A stretch of 64,000 nucleotides of DNA from Robbsia sp. KACC 23696 (lineage in GTDB: Bacteria; Pseudomonadota; Gammaproteobacteria; Burkholderiales; Burkholderiaceae). The translations under genes were made by a program, and so were the position numbers. Positions 16,356-24,988 of this stretch are shown piece by piece (the stretch's first letter is position 1; every line of letters begins with the position of its first letter). Location: NCBI RefSeq assembly GCF_039852015.1, contig NZ_CP156627.1:248001-312000 (forward strand), in the 5' to 3' direction. The notes under the pieces were generated by a model that was given only the letters and a program-made list of their open reading frames with translations, was not told the origin of the DNA and did not search any database.

Positions 16356-16807
16356 TATGGATTTACTCTCCGATTGCACTACAACGGCACGGATTGCCCG
16401 TACCGGACCGATTTGCATGAACGGTCTTATCGAAACGATATTTTAGCAAAATATGCGCCCGGCTATGCGGAACTCGCCTTTTCGGCCGACGTCGTTTTGG
16501 ATGACACGCCGAAACGTACTATTGGCCTTAGTGTCGAAACCTTGGCCGAGCTACGGGAACAGCTCGTATTCTAAGCGGTTTCAGGCCGGGACTGTGAAAA
16601 ATTCGCGCATGTCGATTATTGCAACGGATTATCGACGCGTGCCGCTTTGTAAAAAAAAATAATACGGACGATGGTTTTACCCGGCTGCTGATTACTGCTT
16701 AAGCACAGGCGTCGGATGTCGATCAGGCGCCCGAATCCCACTTGCCCCTTGCCGTTTGACAGCGCGACCGCAATCCACGATCATTAATGTATCAATCGAT
16801 ACATAAC
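16356..16807. other. Low-coding region between the coiled-coil gene and the MFS gene
   Basis: This stretch of about 450 bases is less GC-rich than its surroundings. It holds only one doubtful small frame on the plus strand (16374-16574, TTG start, 66 residues, ending GLSVETLAELREQLVF), which could be a gene remnant. An A-rich tract lies near 16650. The right end has the palindrome that precedes the MFS gene. Confidence 0.4.
16787..16804. promoter_or_regulatory. Palindromic operator ahead of the DHA1 efflux gene
   Basis: ATGTATC (16787-16793) and GATACAT (16798-16804) are perfect inverted arms separated by AATC. The form is that of a TetR-type operator. It contains the first ATG of the longest frame, so I take the real MFS start to be downstream at 16808. 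No TetR gene lies next to it, so the regulator would be encoded elsewhere. Confidence 0.55.
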
Positions 16808-18124
16808 ATGAGCTATTTGCCTGGACGCCCTTTCCCGATGCCTCTACTGTCAGCCAATCCTGAACCGAATCGTTCGTCCGCCGCAGGTCGTGCCGACGTT
16901 GCAAGCACGGCCCTATCCGATAATGAACTGGCCACGTCACCCGTTCGACCCGGCACGCCCACCGTCGACGCGCCCTTGCCGATGGCGGCCTTGATCGGCC
17001 TTGCGCTGACCGGCTTCCTTTGCATCATGACCGAGACGATGCCGGCCGGCTTGTTGCCCCAAATGGCCGCGGACCTCCATTTGACGCTCTCGCTGGCCGG
17101 CCAAACCGTGACCGCTTACGCGCTGGGCTCCGTGCTCGCGGCGATTCCGCTGACGATCGCGACGCAGCGCTGGCCCCGACGTCGCGTATTGTTGCTGACT
17201 TTGTGCGGCTTTCTGCTGTGCAATGCCGCCACGGCCTATCTCGAAAATGTGCCGCTGATCATGATGGCACGCTTCGGTGCCGGCGCGGCAGCGGGCCTCG
17301 CCTGGAGTCTGCTGGCAGGCTATGCACGCAGAATGGTGGCGCCGCGGCAGCAAGGACGCGCGCTGGCCGTGGCGATGGCGGGCACGCCCGTCGCACTGTC
17401 GGTGGGCGTGCCGCTGGGCACTTGGCTGGGAGACGGGATGGGATGGCGACTCACGTTCACGGCGATGTCGGCCGTTACCGTGCTGCTGCTCGCCTGGGTG
17501 CGAGCCTGCGTCCCCGATTTTCCCGGCACGACGCATCGTCAAGCCGCACCGCTGCAGCACGTCTGGCGCACGCCGGGCGTCCGCGCGGTGCTGATGGTCG
17601 TGCTGACCTGGATGCTCGCGCATAACTTGCTGTACACCTATATCGCGCCGATGATCGCGCCATCGGGGCTCGGCACGCACCTCGATGCGATCCTGCTGGT
17701 ATTCGGCGGCGCCTCGCTCGTATCGATCGGTCTGGTCGGCCGCATCGTCGATCGACATCTGCGCCGTGCGACGCTTGTCAGCCTCGCCGGCTTCGCGGTT
17801 GCGATTGCGTTATTGGGTTTCGGTCGTGCCGCGCCCGCCGTCGTCTATCTGGCGGTTGCCTTGTGGGGACTGGCCTTCGGCGGTGCCGCCACACTGTTGC
17901 AAACCGCGCTGGCCGATGCGGCGGCGGACGGCGCCGATGTCGCGCTGTCGATGAACGTCGTGATCTGGAACAGTGCGATCGCGGGCGGCGGCCTGCTGGG
18001 TGGCGTCCTCCTCGATCGTTTCGGCGCGTCCGCTTTCGCGATCGCGGCCGATATCTTGGTACTCGGCGCGCTCCTGATCGTCGGCCGATCGCGCCGGCAC
18101 GGTTTTCGAGATCGGGCGCACTGA
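16808..18124 (+). CDS. MFS efflux protein, DHA1 family
   Basis: This protein of about 438 residues begins with a polar N-terminal region of some 55 residues, then has twelve predicted membrane segments. The first carries LTGFLCIMTETMPAGLLPQM, typical of the DHA1 drug and sugar efflux group (the SotB/AraJ-like branch). The second has ALGSVLAAIPLTIATQRWPRRRVLL as the inter-helix motif, and GTPVALSVGVPLGTWLGDGMGWR is the antiporter motif C region. It probably exports a small organic compound. The start is uncertain: 16808 and 16838 are both possible, neither with a clear ribosome site. A palindromic operator lies directly ahead. Confidence 0.8.
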   Translation: MSYLPGRPFPMPLLSANPEPNRSSAAGRADVASTALSDNELATSPVRPGTPTVDAPLPMAALIGLALTGFLCIMTETMPAGLLPQMAADLHLTLSLAGQTVTAYALGSVLAAIPLTIATQRWPRRRVLLLTLCGFLLCNAATAYLENVPLIMMARFGAGAAAGLAWSLLAGYARRMVAPRQQGRALAVAMAGTPVALSVGVPLGTWLGDGMGWRLTFTAMSAVTVLLLAWVRACVPDFPGTTHRQAAPLQHVWRTPGVRAVLMVVLTWMLAHNLLYTYIAPMIAPSGLGTHLDAILLVFGGASLVSIGLVGRIVDRHLRRATLVSLAGFAVAIALLGFGRAAPAVVYLAVALWGLAFGGAATLLQTALADAAADGADVALSMNVVIWNSAIAGGGLLGGVLLDRFGASAFAIAADILVLGALLIVGRSRRHGFRDRAH

Positions 18125-18339
18125 GCCGCTGCCGGAGGCACTGAGCCTTTTGGGGAGGCGGCCGGACGGGGCCGAGCCTCGTCTGCGCGTTTCCGTCCCG
18201 TCCCCCATCGGCGTCGGCTTTCTCCGGCGTGCCCTCCCTTGTTCCGGATCACAGGGCTTTCATCCGAGACAGCGCGCCGTCATATCGCTACACTGTCGCC
18301 GACGCGCGCCGGCGCGTCCCTTTCGCTCGCGACAATGCC

Positions 18340-19743
18340 ATGCGGCGCCGCATGCCTTTTTCCTTTACTTCATCGATGCGCTCCGTTCCCCTCGCCTTGC
18401 CGTCTGCGTTCCCGATCGACGATGCCACTATTCGCGCCAACGACGCCATCGCGTCGCATGCCACGCGCACGGACCGCTGCCGTCTTGCCAGGCTCGGCCG
18501 ACGCGCCGCCTTGATCCTCGGGCTCGCGGCGGCCGTATCGCAAGGGGCGCAGGCCGCACAGCAGGCGACACCGACGGACGGCTGGCAGACCGCATGGGCA
18601 ACCGCCTTGCAGCCGGTGCCGCGCGTCGCCCATGCACCGTCCTATAATCTGGCGCCCGCGCTCGGCGGCCGTACGCTCCGGCAAGTCATTCGCGTACAGG
18701 TCGCCGGCGCGCAGTGGCGCCTTCGTCTGTCGAACCGGTATGGCGATCGCCCCGTGTCGATCGATGCCGCCTCGCTCGCGCCGGCGGGCCGGGGCGCCGC
18801 GCTGGCCGGCGCCCCGCTCGCGCTGACCTTCGGCGGTGCCAGATCGATCAGCCTGGCGCCGGGCGAAAGTCGCCTGAGCGATCCGCTAACCACCCCGTTG
18901 CGGCCTGGCCCGCTCGCCATCAGCCTCGCCATCGACGACAAAACGGCCGCGCCCAACACCTGGCACAAGCTCGCGAGCCAGCTGTCCTACGTATCGTCGG
19001 ACGACAAGACGATGGATCGCGACGCCGCGCCGTTCAAGGTTGGGCCGACATCCTGGCTGTTCATCGACGCGTTGCTCGTCGATGCGCGCCCTCCCGCGGG
19101 CGTCATCGTGGCGATCGGCGACTCGATCACCGATGGCATGCGCTCGACGCTCAATGCGAACGCACGCTGGCCCGATCGACTGGCCGAGCGGATCGAAGCC
19201 GATCCCGCGACGGCCGGCCGCGCCGTCGTGAATCAAGGCATCAGCGGCAATCGCCTGCTCAGCAACTCGGCCTGCTACGGCGAATCGTTGACCAGCCGCT
19301 TCGACCACGATGCGCTGACGCTGCCCGGCTCCCGCGACATCATCGTGCTGATCGGCATCAACGATATCAACTTCCAGGCGATGCCGCCGCGCGCCGGACT
19401 CGACTGCGACTTCCCGCACACGGCGGTCTCGGCGGCGGATCTGATCGCCGGATATCGCCGACTCATCGAACGCGCGCATCACGCCGGCAAGCGCATTTTT
19501 GGCGCGACGCTGACACCGGCCTCGCTGCCAGCCGATCGCGAGGCGATCCGCCTGGCCGTCAATCACTGGATGCGGGAGGCCCCCGGATTCGACGGTGTCG
19601 TCGACTTCGACCGCGTGCTGCGGGATCCGGCGCACCCGGCCGCCTTGCAGCGACATTACGACAGCGGCGACCATATCCACCCAAGCGATGCCGGCTACCG
19701 CGCCATGGCGGAGGCCATCCCGCTGCGATTTTTCTCGAATTAA
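18340..19743 (+). CDS. Secreted SGNH/GDSL-family hydrolase
   Basis: This protein of about 467 residues has an N-terminal hydrophobic segment (RRAALILGLAAAVSQGAQA) that looks like a signal peptide after a long basic lead. A beta-rich domain of about 150 residues follows, then an SGNH hydrolase domain: AIGDSITDG with the nucleophile Ser near residue 262, GISGNRLL as the Gly block, IGINDIN as the Asn block, and GDHIHPSDAGY with the catalytic Asp and His. Members are esterases or carbohydrate deacetylases acting outside the cytoplasm. The ATG at 18340 is a choice among several; no clear ribosome site decides it. Confidence 0.85.
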   Translation: MRRRMPFSFTSSMRSVPLALPSAFPIDDATIRANDAIASHATRTDRCRLARLGRRAALILGLAAAVSQGAQAAQQATPTDGWQTAWATALQPVPRVAHAPSYNLAPALGGRTLRQVIRVQVAGAQWRLRLSNRYGDRPVSIDAASLAPAGRGAALAGAPLALTFGGARSISLAPGESRLSDPLTTPLRPGPLAISLAIDDKTAAPNTWHKLASQLSYVSSDDKTMDRDAAPFKVGPTSWLFIDALLVDARPPAGVIVAIGDSITDGMRSTLNANARWPDRLAERIEADPATAGRAVVNQGISGNRLLSNSACYGESLTSRFDHDALTLPGSRDIIVLIGINDINFQAMPPRAGLDCDFPHTAVSAADLIAGYRRLIERAHHAGKRIFGATLTPASLPADREAIRLAVNHWMREAPGFDGVVDFDRVLRDPAHPAALQRHYDSGDHIHPSDAGYRAMAEAIPLRFFSN

Positions 19744-19821
19744 AAAAGCGACGTCAACCACCGCCGCGCCTGCAACGTTTTATCTTTCGATAGCGGTCAA
19801 CCGGACCGCTTGCCGTACCTT

Positions 19822-20829
19822 ATGCGATTTCCCATGCTGAACCGTGTTAGCCGTGCTTTCCTTGCCATGACAGTTGCCGGCGTATGCCTGGCCGGACAGG
19901 CCCGTGCCGCCGACCGCGTCATCGTCCTCGACTCGGCGCAGGCACAGTTGACGCTGATCGACCCGCTGACCCGTACCGTCGTCGGCACGGCGCCCACCGG
20001 CAAAGAGCCGCACCACTTGATGGTGACACCGGACGGCAAATCGCTGATGGTGGCGAATTCGGTGTCGAACAGCGTGATGCTGGTGGATCCGCACAGCGGC
20101 GATCTGCAACGGACGATCCCCGATATCGAGGATCCATACCAACTCGGTTTTTCGCCCGATCGGCAGTGGTTCGTCACCGCCGCCTTGCGCATGAACCGGG
20201 TCGACATCTATCACTATGACGGCAGCAACGTCACGTTGGCGAAGCGCATTCCGATCGGGATCACGCCGAGCCATTTGACGTTCGCGTCCGACAACAAGAC
20301 CGTTTTCGTCACGCTGCAGGATTCCGGCGAACTGGCGGCGATCGACTTGCCCACGCAAACCATTCTGTGGCGGATGCCGGTCGGCACGCAACCGGCCGGA
20401 CTGTGGATGACGCCGCAGGACCGTTATCTCCTGATCGGCATGACCGGCGAAGACGACGTGGCGGTGGTGGACTGGCGTAATCGGCAGGTCGTCAAACGCA
20501 TTCATACCGGACGCGGCGCGCATAATTTCCGCAATCTCGACGACGGCGCCCATGTCGCCGTCTCGAATCGCGTCGCCAATACGATCACCGTGATCGACTA
20601 CAACACCTTGACCAACGATGGCGACGTCACGGGCCTGCTGCCGGGGCCGGACGATATGGATCTGACATCGGATCGACGCTATCTGTGGGTGACGTTCCGC
20701 TTCGCCAAGCACGTCGGCATCATCGATCTTGCAACAAAGCAACTGATCGCGACGATCCGCGTGGGCCGCTCCCCGCACGGCATTTTCATGGCCGATCGCG
20801 CGCCGGTTTTGTCGCCGAACCCGGACTGA
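19822..20829 (+). CDS. Periplasmic YVTN-type beta-propeller protein
   Basis: This protein of about 335 residues has a signal peptide (RAFLAMTVAGVCLAGQARA), then repeated blades of about 40 residues: DRVIVLDSAQAQLTLIDPLTRTVVGTAPTG, HHLMVTPDGKSLMVANSVSNSVMLVD, PSHLTFASDNKTVFVTLQDSG and others. The repeats match the cytochrome-D1/YVTN propeller pattern. It has no haem-binding CxxCH. Such propellers bind partners or cell-surface components. Thirteen bases separate it from the sterol-desaturase-like gene, so the two probably form one operon. ATGs at 19822 and 19834 are both possible starts. Confidence 0.82.
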   Translation: MRFPMLNRVSRAFLAMTVAGVCLAGQARAADRVIVLDSAQAQLTLIDPLTRTVVGTAPTGKEPHHLMVTPDGKSLMVANSVSNSVMLVDPHSGDLQRTIPDIEDPYQLGFSPDRQWFVTAALRMNRVDIYHYDGSNVTLAKRIPIGITPSHLTFASDNKTVFVTLQDSGELAAIDLPTQTILWRMPVGTQPAGLWMTPQDRYLLIGMTGEDDVAVVDWRNRQVVKRIHTGRGAHNFRNLDDGAHVAVSNRVANTITVIDYNTLTNDGDVTGLLPGPDDMDLTSDRRYLWVTFRFAKHVGIIDLATKQLIATIRVGRSPHGIFMADRAPVLSPNPD

Positions 20830-20842
20830 GAGAGCCGCCACC

Positions 20843-21859
20843 ATGATCGATCAGATCTTGAACCTCGCGGATGCCGGCGTCGCCTTCCTGCAGACCGAGC
20901 TGTACGAACACGTGGTGCAGCCGCTGTTCTTCCGCTTCGGGCTGATGGGTTATGACGAAGACACCTACGATGCCTTGTATATGGTCATCGTCGGTGCGAT
21001 TCAAGTGCTGCTGACCTTCGCGCTATTGCGTCCGCTGGAAGCCTGGCGCCCGCTCGAACGCTGGACTGAGCGCAAGTCCGTACGCGCCGACGTCGCCTAC
21101 ACCTGGATCGCGAAGCTCGGCCTGCTCAATCTGGCGTTCTTCCTGATCTTTCAGCCGCTGTTCTTCCATTGGCAAACGCTGATCGCGCTGTACGGCATTC
21201 CGAATTTCGAGATCGACACGTTGTGGCCCGGCGTCACCGACAAGCCGCTGGTGTCGTTCTGCCTTTACCTGGTGATCCTCGATTTTGCCGGTTATTGGTA
21301 TCACCGCTGGCAGCATAAGTTCGGCGTCTGGTGGGAACTCCATGCAGTGCACCACAGCCAGCGCCAGATGTCGCTCTGGAACGACGATCGGAATCATTTT
21401 GTCGATACGCTGTTGCAGACGGCCTTCTTCGCGCTGATTTCCTTGTTCATCGGTGTCGAGCCGACGCAGTTCGTCGTACTGGTGGCCGTGAGCAATTTCT
21501 TCCAGAGCGTGCAGCACGTCAATGCCCGCCTGCCTTACGGCCGCGTGCTCGAACGCCTGCTCGTCAGTCCGGCTTTCCATCGGCGGCATCATGCCATCGG
21601 ATATGGCCATGAAGGCCTGCACTACGGCTGCAATTTCGGCGTGCTGCTGCCGTGGTGGGACATGTTATTCCGCACCGCGGTCTGGACCCGGACCGTCGAA
21701 CCCACCGGCATTCGCGACCAACTGCCGGACGGCGGCATGCCGGGCCGATCCTACGGACAGGGTGTCATTGCGCAGCAATGGCTCGCCCTGCAACGCATTG
21801 CCGCGCGCGGCATGTTCTCCCGACGCCCCGACGAAGAGCGCGGCACGCCTTCTTTGTAA
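20843..21859 (+). CDS. Sterol desaturase / fatty acid hydroxylase-family membrane protein
   Basis: This 338-residue membrane protein has the di-iron histidine boxes of the family: HRWQH, HAVHHS and HRRHH, with a further H in GYGHEGLHYGCNFG. Four or more hydrophobic segments lie before and between the boxes. Members hydroxylate or desaturate lipids at the membrane. GAGAG precedes the ATG. It follows the propeller gene closely. I infer that the propeller acts in the periplasm with this enzyme on a lipid, but the substrate is unknown. Confidence 0.85.
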   Translation: MIDQILNLADAGVAFLQTELYEHVVQPLFFRFGLMGYDEDTYDALYMVIVGAIQVLLTFALLRPLEAWRPLERWTERKSVRADVAYTWIAKLGLLNLAFFLIFQPLFFHWQTLIALYGIPNFEIDTLWPGVTDKPLVSFCLYLVILDFAGYWYHRWQHKFGVWWELHAVHHSQRQMSLWNDDRNHFVDTLLQTAFFALISLFIGVEPTQFVVLVAVSNFFQSVQHVNARLPYGRVLERLLVSPAFHRRHHAIGYGHEGLHYGCNFGVLLPWWDMLFRTAVWTRTVEPTGIRDQLPDGGMPGRSYGQGVIAQQWLALQRIAARGMFSRRPDEERGTPSL

Positions 21860-21910
21860 TCCCGGAAATAGTCAGTAATCGCTTTCCCAAAAAGGATAGA
21901 ATGCGGGGCT

Positions 21911-22453
21911 ATGTTCCCTGTTCTATCCCTTCTCCGTGGCACAAGTCATTGGGCGCGCCTGTTTCGCATGGGCGCGCTGATGATCTTGTTATGCCGCGGG
22001 TTGCTGTCCGGCGCCGTCATGTTCGACATGGACGCGCCGGCGGGGGATTTCGGGCTGGTCATGTGTTCCGGCTACGGTCCGATGTTTCCTGCCGCCGATG
22101 GAAGCCGCGCCGAGCGCCAGGCCGACGCCGGTATGTCGATGGATATGTCGATGCCCATGCCCATGCCGATGACGGATCACGCCACGATCGATCAGGACAA
22201 AACCGGCGCCGTTTCCAGTGTCATGCCCGACGGCATGCCGATGCATGCGACGGCGGATGCGAACGACATCTGTGCATTCAGTGCCGCCTTGCTGCTGGGT
22301 ATCGGGGCGCTGTTCGTGGTCCTGCTGCTCGTCGGCGCACTGTCGACGGTGCGGCGTCTGCGCATCCGATACGTTCGGATCGTCGCCGGCGCGCCCTCTC
22401 CCTTCGCGCTGCCACTCAGCCGCGCACCGCCTTCGGGCTGCCTTCCTGCTTAA
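21911..22453 (+). CDS. DUF2946-like Met-rich membrane protein
   Basis: This 180-residue protein has an N-terminal hydrophobic segment, a Met-rich central stretch (MSMDMSMPMPMPM near residues 75-87) and a second membrane segment after DICAFSAALLLGI. The CxF-A motif beside the second helix resembles DUF2946 proteins, which occur next to TonB copper receptors. Met-rich stretches bind Cu(I). It stands directly ahead of a TonB receptor and a PepSY protein, so I read the three as a metal-uptake group, probably copper. The metal is an inference. Confidence 0.65.
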   Translation: MFPVLSLLRGTSHWARLFRMGALMILLCRGLLSGAVMFDMDAPAGDFGLVMCSGYGPMFPAADGSRAERQADAGMSMDMSMPMPMPMTDHATIDQDKTGAVSSVMPDGMPMHATADANDICAFSAALLLGIGALFVVLLLVGALSTVRRLRIRYVRIVAGAPSPFALPLSRAPPSGCLPA

Positions 22454-22710
22454 TTCCCCCCGTTGCAGTGCCTGGCCGGTGTGTCATCCACCCGGCATGT
22501 TCGCGCTCGTCCTGACGTTTCAGCGATAACGGCGCGCCCACCCTTTTGCGTGGGAGGCACCGGCTCGCGCCTTTGCAAGGCGGCGTCGGCACGAACGCTC
22601 GACACGACAATGGGATCGCCTGTTTCCAACAGGCTTCGGACGCGGCTGCCCGTCGTATCGACGACTCGATGCGAGGACGAAGCGGCGCCATCCCTTTCCT
22701 TTTTCATGCC
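22454..22710 (+). other. Leader region of the TonB receptor gene
   Basis: These 257 bases hold no supported gene. They contain two small perfect hairpins: CGCCTT/AAGGCG with loop TGC (22568-22582), and GCCTGTT/AACAGGC with loop TCC (22618-22634). I could not fit a cobalamin or other known riboswitch. Confidence 0.4.
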
Positions 22711-24948
22711 ATGTTTTTAAGACGTACGACGCCGTCCCCTGCGGCGCACTTTCCGCGACGCTGCCACCCGTTGCGTCCGATCACCGTCGGCATGTTCACG
22801 GCGCTGTGTGCGACGCAAGGCGTCTTCGCGCAGGACATCCCGCTTCAAGATTCACCAACGCCGAAAGACGCACCGGCCCGCACAGCGCGCGACAGCCGCG
22901 GCGCACGCGAACAGACTACCGCGGCGCTGCCTGCGGTCGCGGTGCAGGCGGCGCGTCAAACGATGCTGGACCAGACGACGAACACCGGGTCGAATCTGGG
23001 CCTCTCGCTATTCGAGACGCCCGCCAGCATCGATCGCATCGACCGGCGCACGCTCAACATGCAGGGCGACGCGAACCTCACCGACGCCGTCAGTCGTGCC
23101 GCCGGCATCAGCGAATCGCCGCACCCCGGCAATGGCGGCAGCGAGCTTGCCGCGCGTGGTTTTATCGGCAGCAGCTCGGTCACGCAACTGTTCGATGGCG
23201 TGAAGCCTTACGGCGCGATCGGCGTCACCTACCCGTTCGATACCTGGTCCGTCGATCATATCGACGTCTTGCGCGGGCCGGCGTCGGTCATCTACGGTGA
23301 AGGGGCGATTGGCGGTATCGTCAACGTCGTGCCAAAGAAGCCGACGCAGGGACCGATCCAAAACGAGATACGCCTAGGCGTGGGTACCGAAAAAACGGCA
23401 CGCGTTGCCTTCGGCAGCGGGGGCGCGATCAACAGCAAACTGTCCTACCGCTTCGACGTCAGCGGCAATCGCTCGGACAACTGGGTGGACCGCGGCGACA
23501 GCAAGGATTTGTCGTTCTCGGGCGCGCTGCGCTACGACATCACGCCGACGCTGAATATCACCGCCTCTTATGCCCAGGGCTATCAGCATCCGATGCGGTA
23601 TTTCGGGATACCGTTGGTCAACGGCGGCCTGGATCGTGCGCTGTACGACAAGAACTACAACGTCTCCGATGCGCTGATCTCCTATCGCGACAGTTGGGCG
23701 ACGCTCGCGGCCGAATGGCGCCCCAGCGACGCGCTGCGCGTCTCCAGCACTCTTTACAGGATGAAAAGCAACCGGCATTGGTACGACGTCGAGGACTACA
23801 GCTACACGCCCGCCACCGGCCAGATCGCGCGCGGCGATTACACCGAGATCCGCCACGATCAGGAGCAGATCGGCGACACGACATCGGCCAGCCTGACGCA
23901 TCGCATCGGCGGATTGACGAATCGGGTGTCCGTCGGCTTCGACATCAGCCACACGACGTTTCAGCACGATAACAATTCGCCCTACTCCGGTAGTTCGAGC
24001 GTCGATCCGCTCGACTTCGATCCCGGCGTGTTCATCAATCTCCCCGGCACTTTTCCGAAGTATCGATCCCAGGCGAATGCCTACGCCTTGTTTGCCGAAG
24101 ACCGCCTGGATCTGACGTCGCGCTGGTCCGTCGTCGGCGGCGTGCGCTATGACCATGCCGCCATCAATCGCATCGATCTCGTCAATGGCGGCGGTTTCTC
24201 GAAAACAGTCGCCAATACCGGATGGCGTCTGGGTTCGGTTTTCGATCTGAGCGCGCAAACCGCCCTCTATGCCCAATACGCGGAGGCGGCGGACCCGGTG
24301 AGTTCGCTGCTGATGCTCAATGCGAACAGTGCGCGATACACGCTCGCCACCGGCAAGCAGATCGAAGTCGGGATCAAGCAGGTCTTTCTCGATGGTCGTG
24401 CGGAAGCGACCCTCGCCGCGTATCGGATCGTCAAGAACAACCTCACCTCGCCGGACCCTTCGAATCCAGACAATACGATACAAATCGGCCAGCAATCATC
24501 GCGCGGCGTCGAGGCGACTGTCGCCGCCGACCTTACCCGCGACCTCCATATCGACGCCAATGTCTCGCTGCTGCGGGCGAAATACGACGACTACGCGGCG
24601 AATATCGATGGCGCGCTCGTATCGGAGGCTGGCAACGTCCCCGCTGGCGTCCCGCAGCGTCTCGCCAACGTTTGGGTTCGCTATCGTTTTCAGCCCGCCT
24701 GGACCGCGATTGCCGGCCTGAAGTTTGTCGGCAAACGCTATGCCGATAGCGCGAATCGAGACGGCATGGCCTCGTATACGACGCTCGATCTCGGTTTGGC
24801 CTGGCGGGCAAGACGCGATACCACGATCACGTTCCGCGCCTACAACGTGCTGAATCGACGCTATGTGCAAAGCGCGTATTACAACGAGACCCAATATCTG
24901 CTCGGAAACGACCGCCGTTTCGAGTTGTTGCTCGACTATCGGTTCTGA
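22711..24948 (+). CDS. TonB-dependent outer-membrane receptor
   Basis: This protein of about 745 residues has a signal region (ITVGMFTALCATQGVFAQDI), then an N-terminal plug domain: TPASIDRIDRRTLNMQGDANLTDAVSR, GGSELAARGFIG and VDHIDVLRGPASVIYGEGAIGGIVNVVPKKP. A long beta-barrel ends LLDYRF with the terminal Phe. The arrangement is that of ferric-siderophore receptors, but some copper receptors share it. The neighbours (a Met-rich DUF2946-like protein and a PepSY protein) leave both iron chelates and copper open. The start at 22711 is tentative; longer frames reach 22546. Confidence 0.9.
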   Translation: MFLRRTTPSPAAHFPRRCHPLRPITVGMFTALCATQGVFAQDIPLQDSPTPKDAPARTARDSRGAREQTTAALPAVAVQAARQTMLDQTTNTGSNLGLSLFETPASIDRIDRRTLNMQGDANLTDAVSRAAGISESPHPGNGGSELAARGFIGSSSVTQLFDGVKPYGAIGVTYPFDTWSVDHIDVLRGPASVIYGEGAIGGIVNVVPKKPTQGPIQNEIRLGVGTEKTARVAFGSGGAINSKLSYRFDVSGNRSDNWVDRGDSKDLSFSGALRYDITPTLNITASYAQGYQHPMRYFGIPLVNGGLDRALYDKNYNVSDALISYRDSWATLAAEWRPSDALRVSSTLYRMKSNRHWYDVEDYSYTPATGQIARGDYTEIRHDQEQIGDTTSASLTHRIGGLTNRVSVGFDISHTTFQHDNNSPYSGSSSVDPLDFDPGVFINLPGTFPKYRSQANAYALFAEDRLDLTSRWSVVGGVRYDHAAINRIDLVNGGGFSKTVANTGWRLGSVFDLSAQTALYAQYAEAADPVSSLLMLNANSARYTLATGKQIEVGIKQVFLDGRAEATLAAYRIVKNNLTSPDPSNPDNTIQIGQQSSRGVEATVAADLTRDLHIDANVSLLRAKYDDYAANIDGALVSEAGNVPAGVPQRLANVWVRYRFQPAWTAIAGLKFVGKRYADSANRDGMASYTTLDLGLAWRARRDTTITFRAYNVLNRRYVQSAYYNETQYLLGNDRRFELLLDYRF

Positions 24949-24988
24949 TGTCTTTTTTGCGACGCAAGCGCTCCGACTTTTTTGAGAG

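Noticed and set aside
16374-16574. 66-residue plus-strand frame
   Set aside because: TTG start, no ribosome site and no known motif; kept only as a possible remnant in the description of the gap.
22454-22710. Possible cobalamin or other riboswitch before the TonB receptor
   Set aside because: Only two short hairpins were found. I could not place the conserved B12-box or other aptamer cores.
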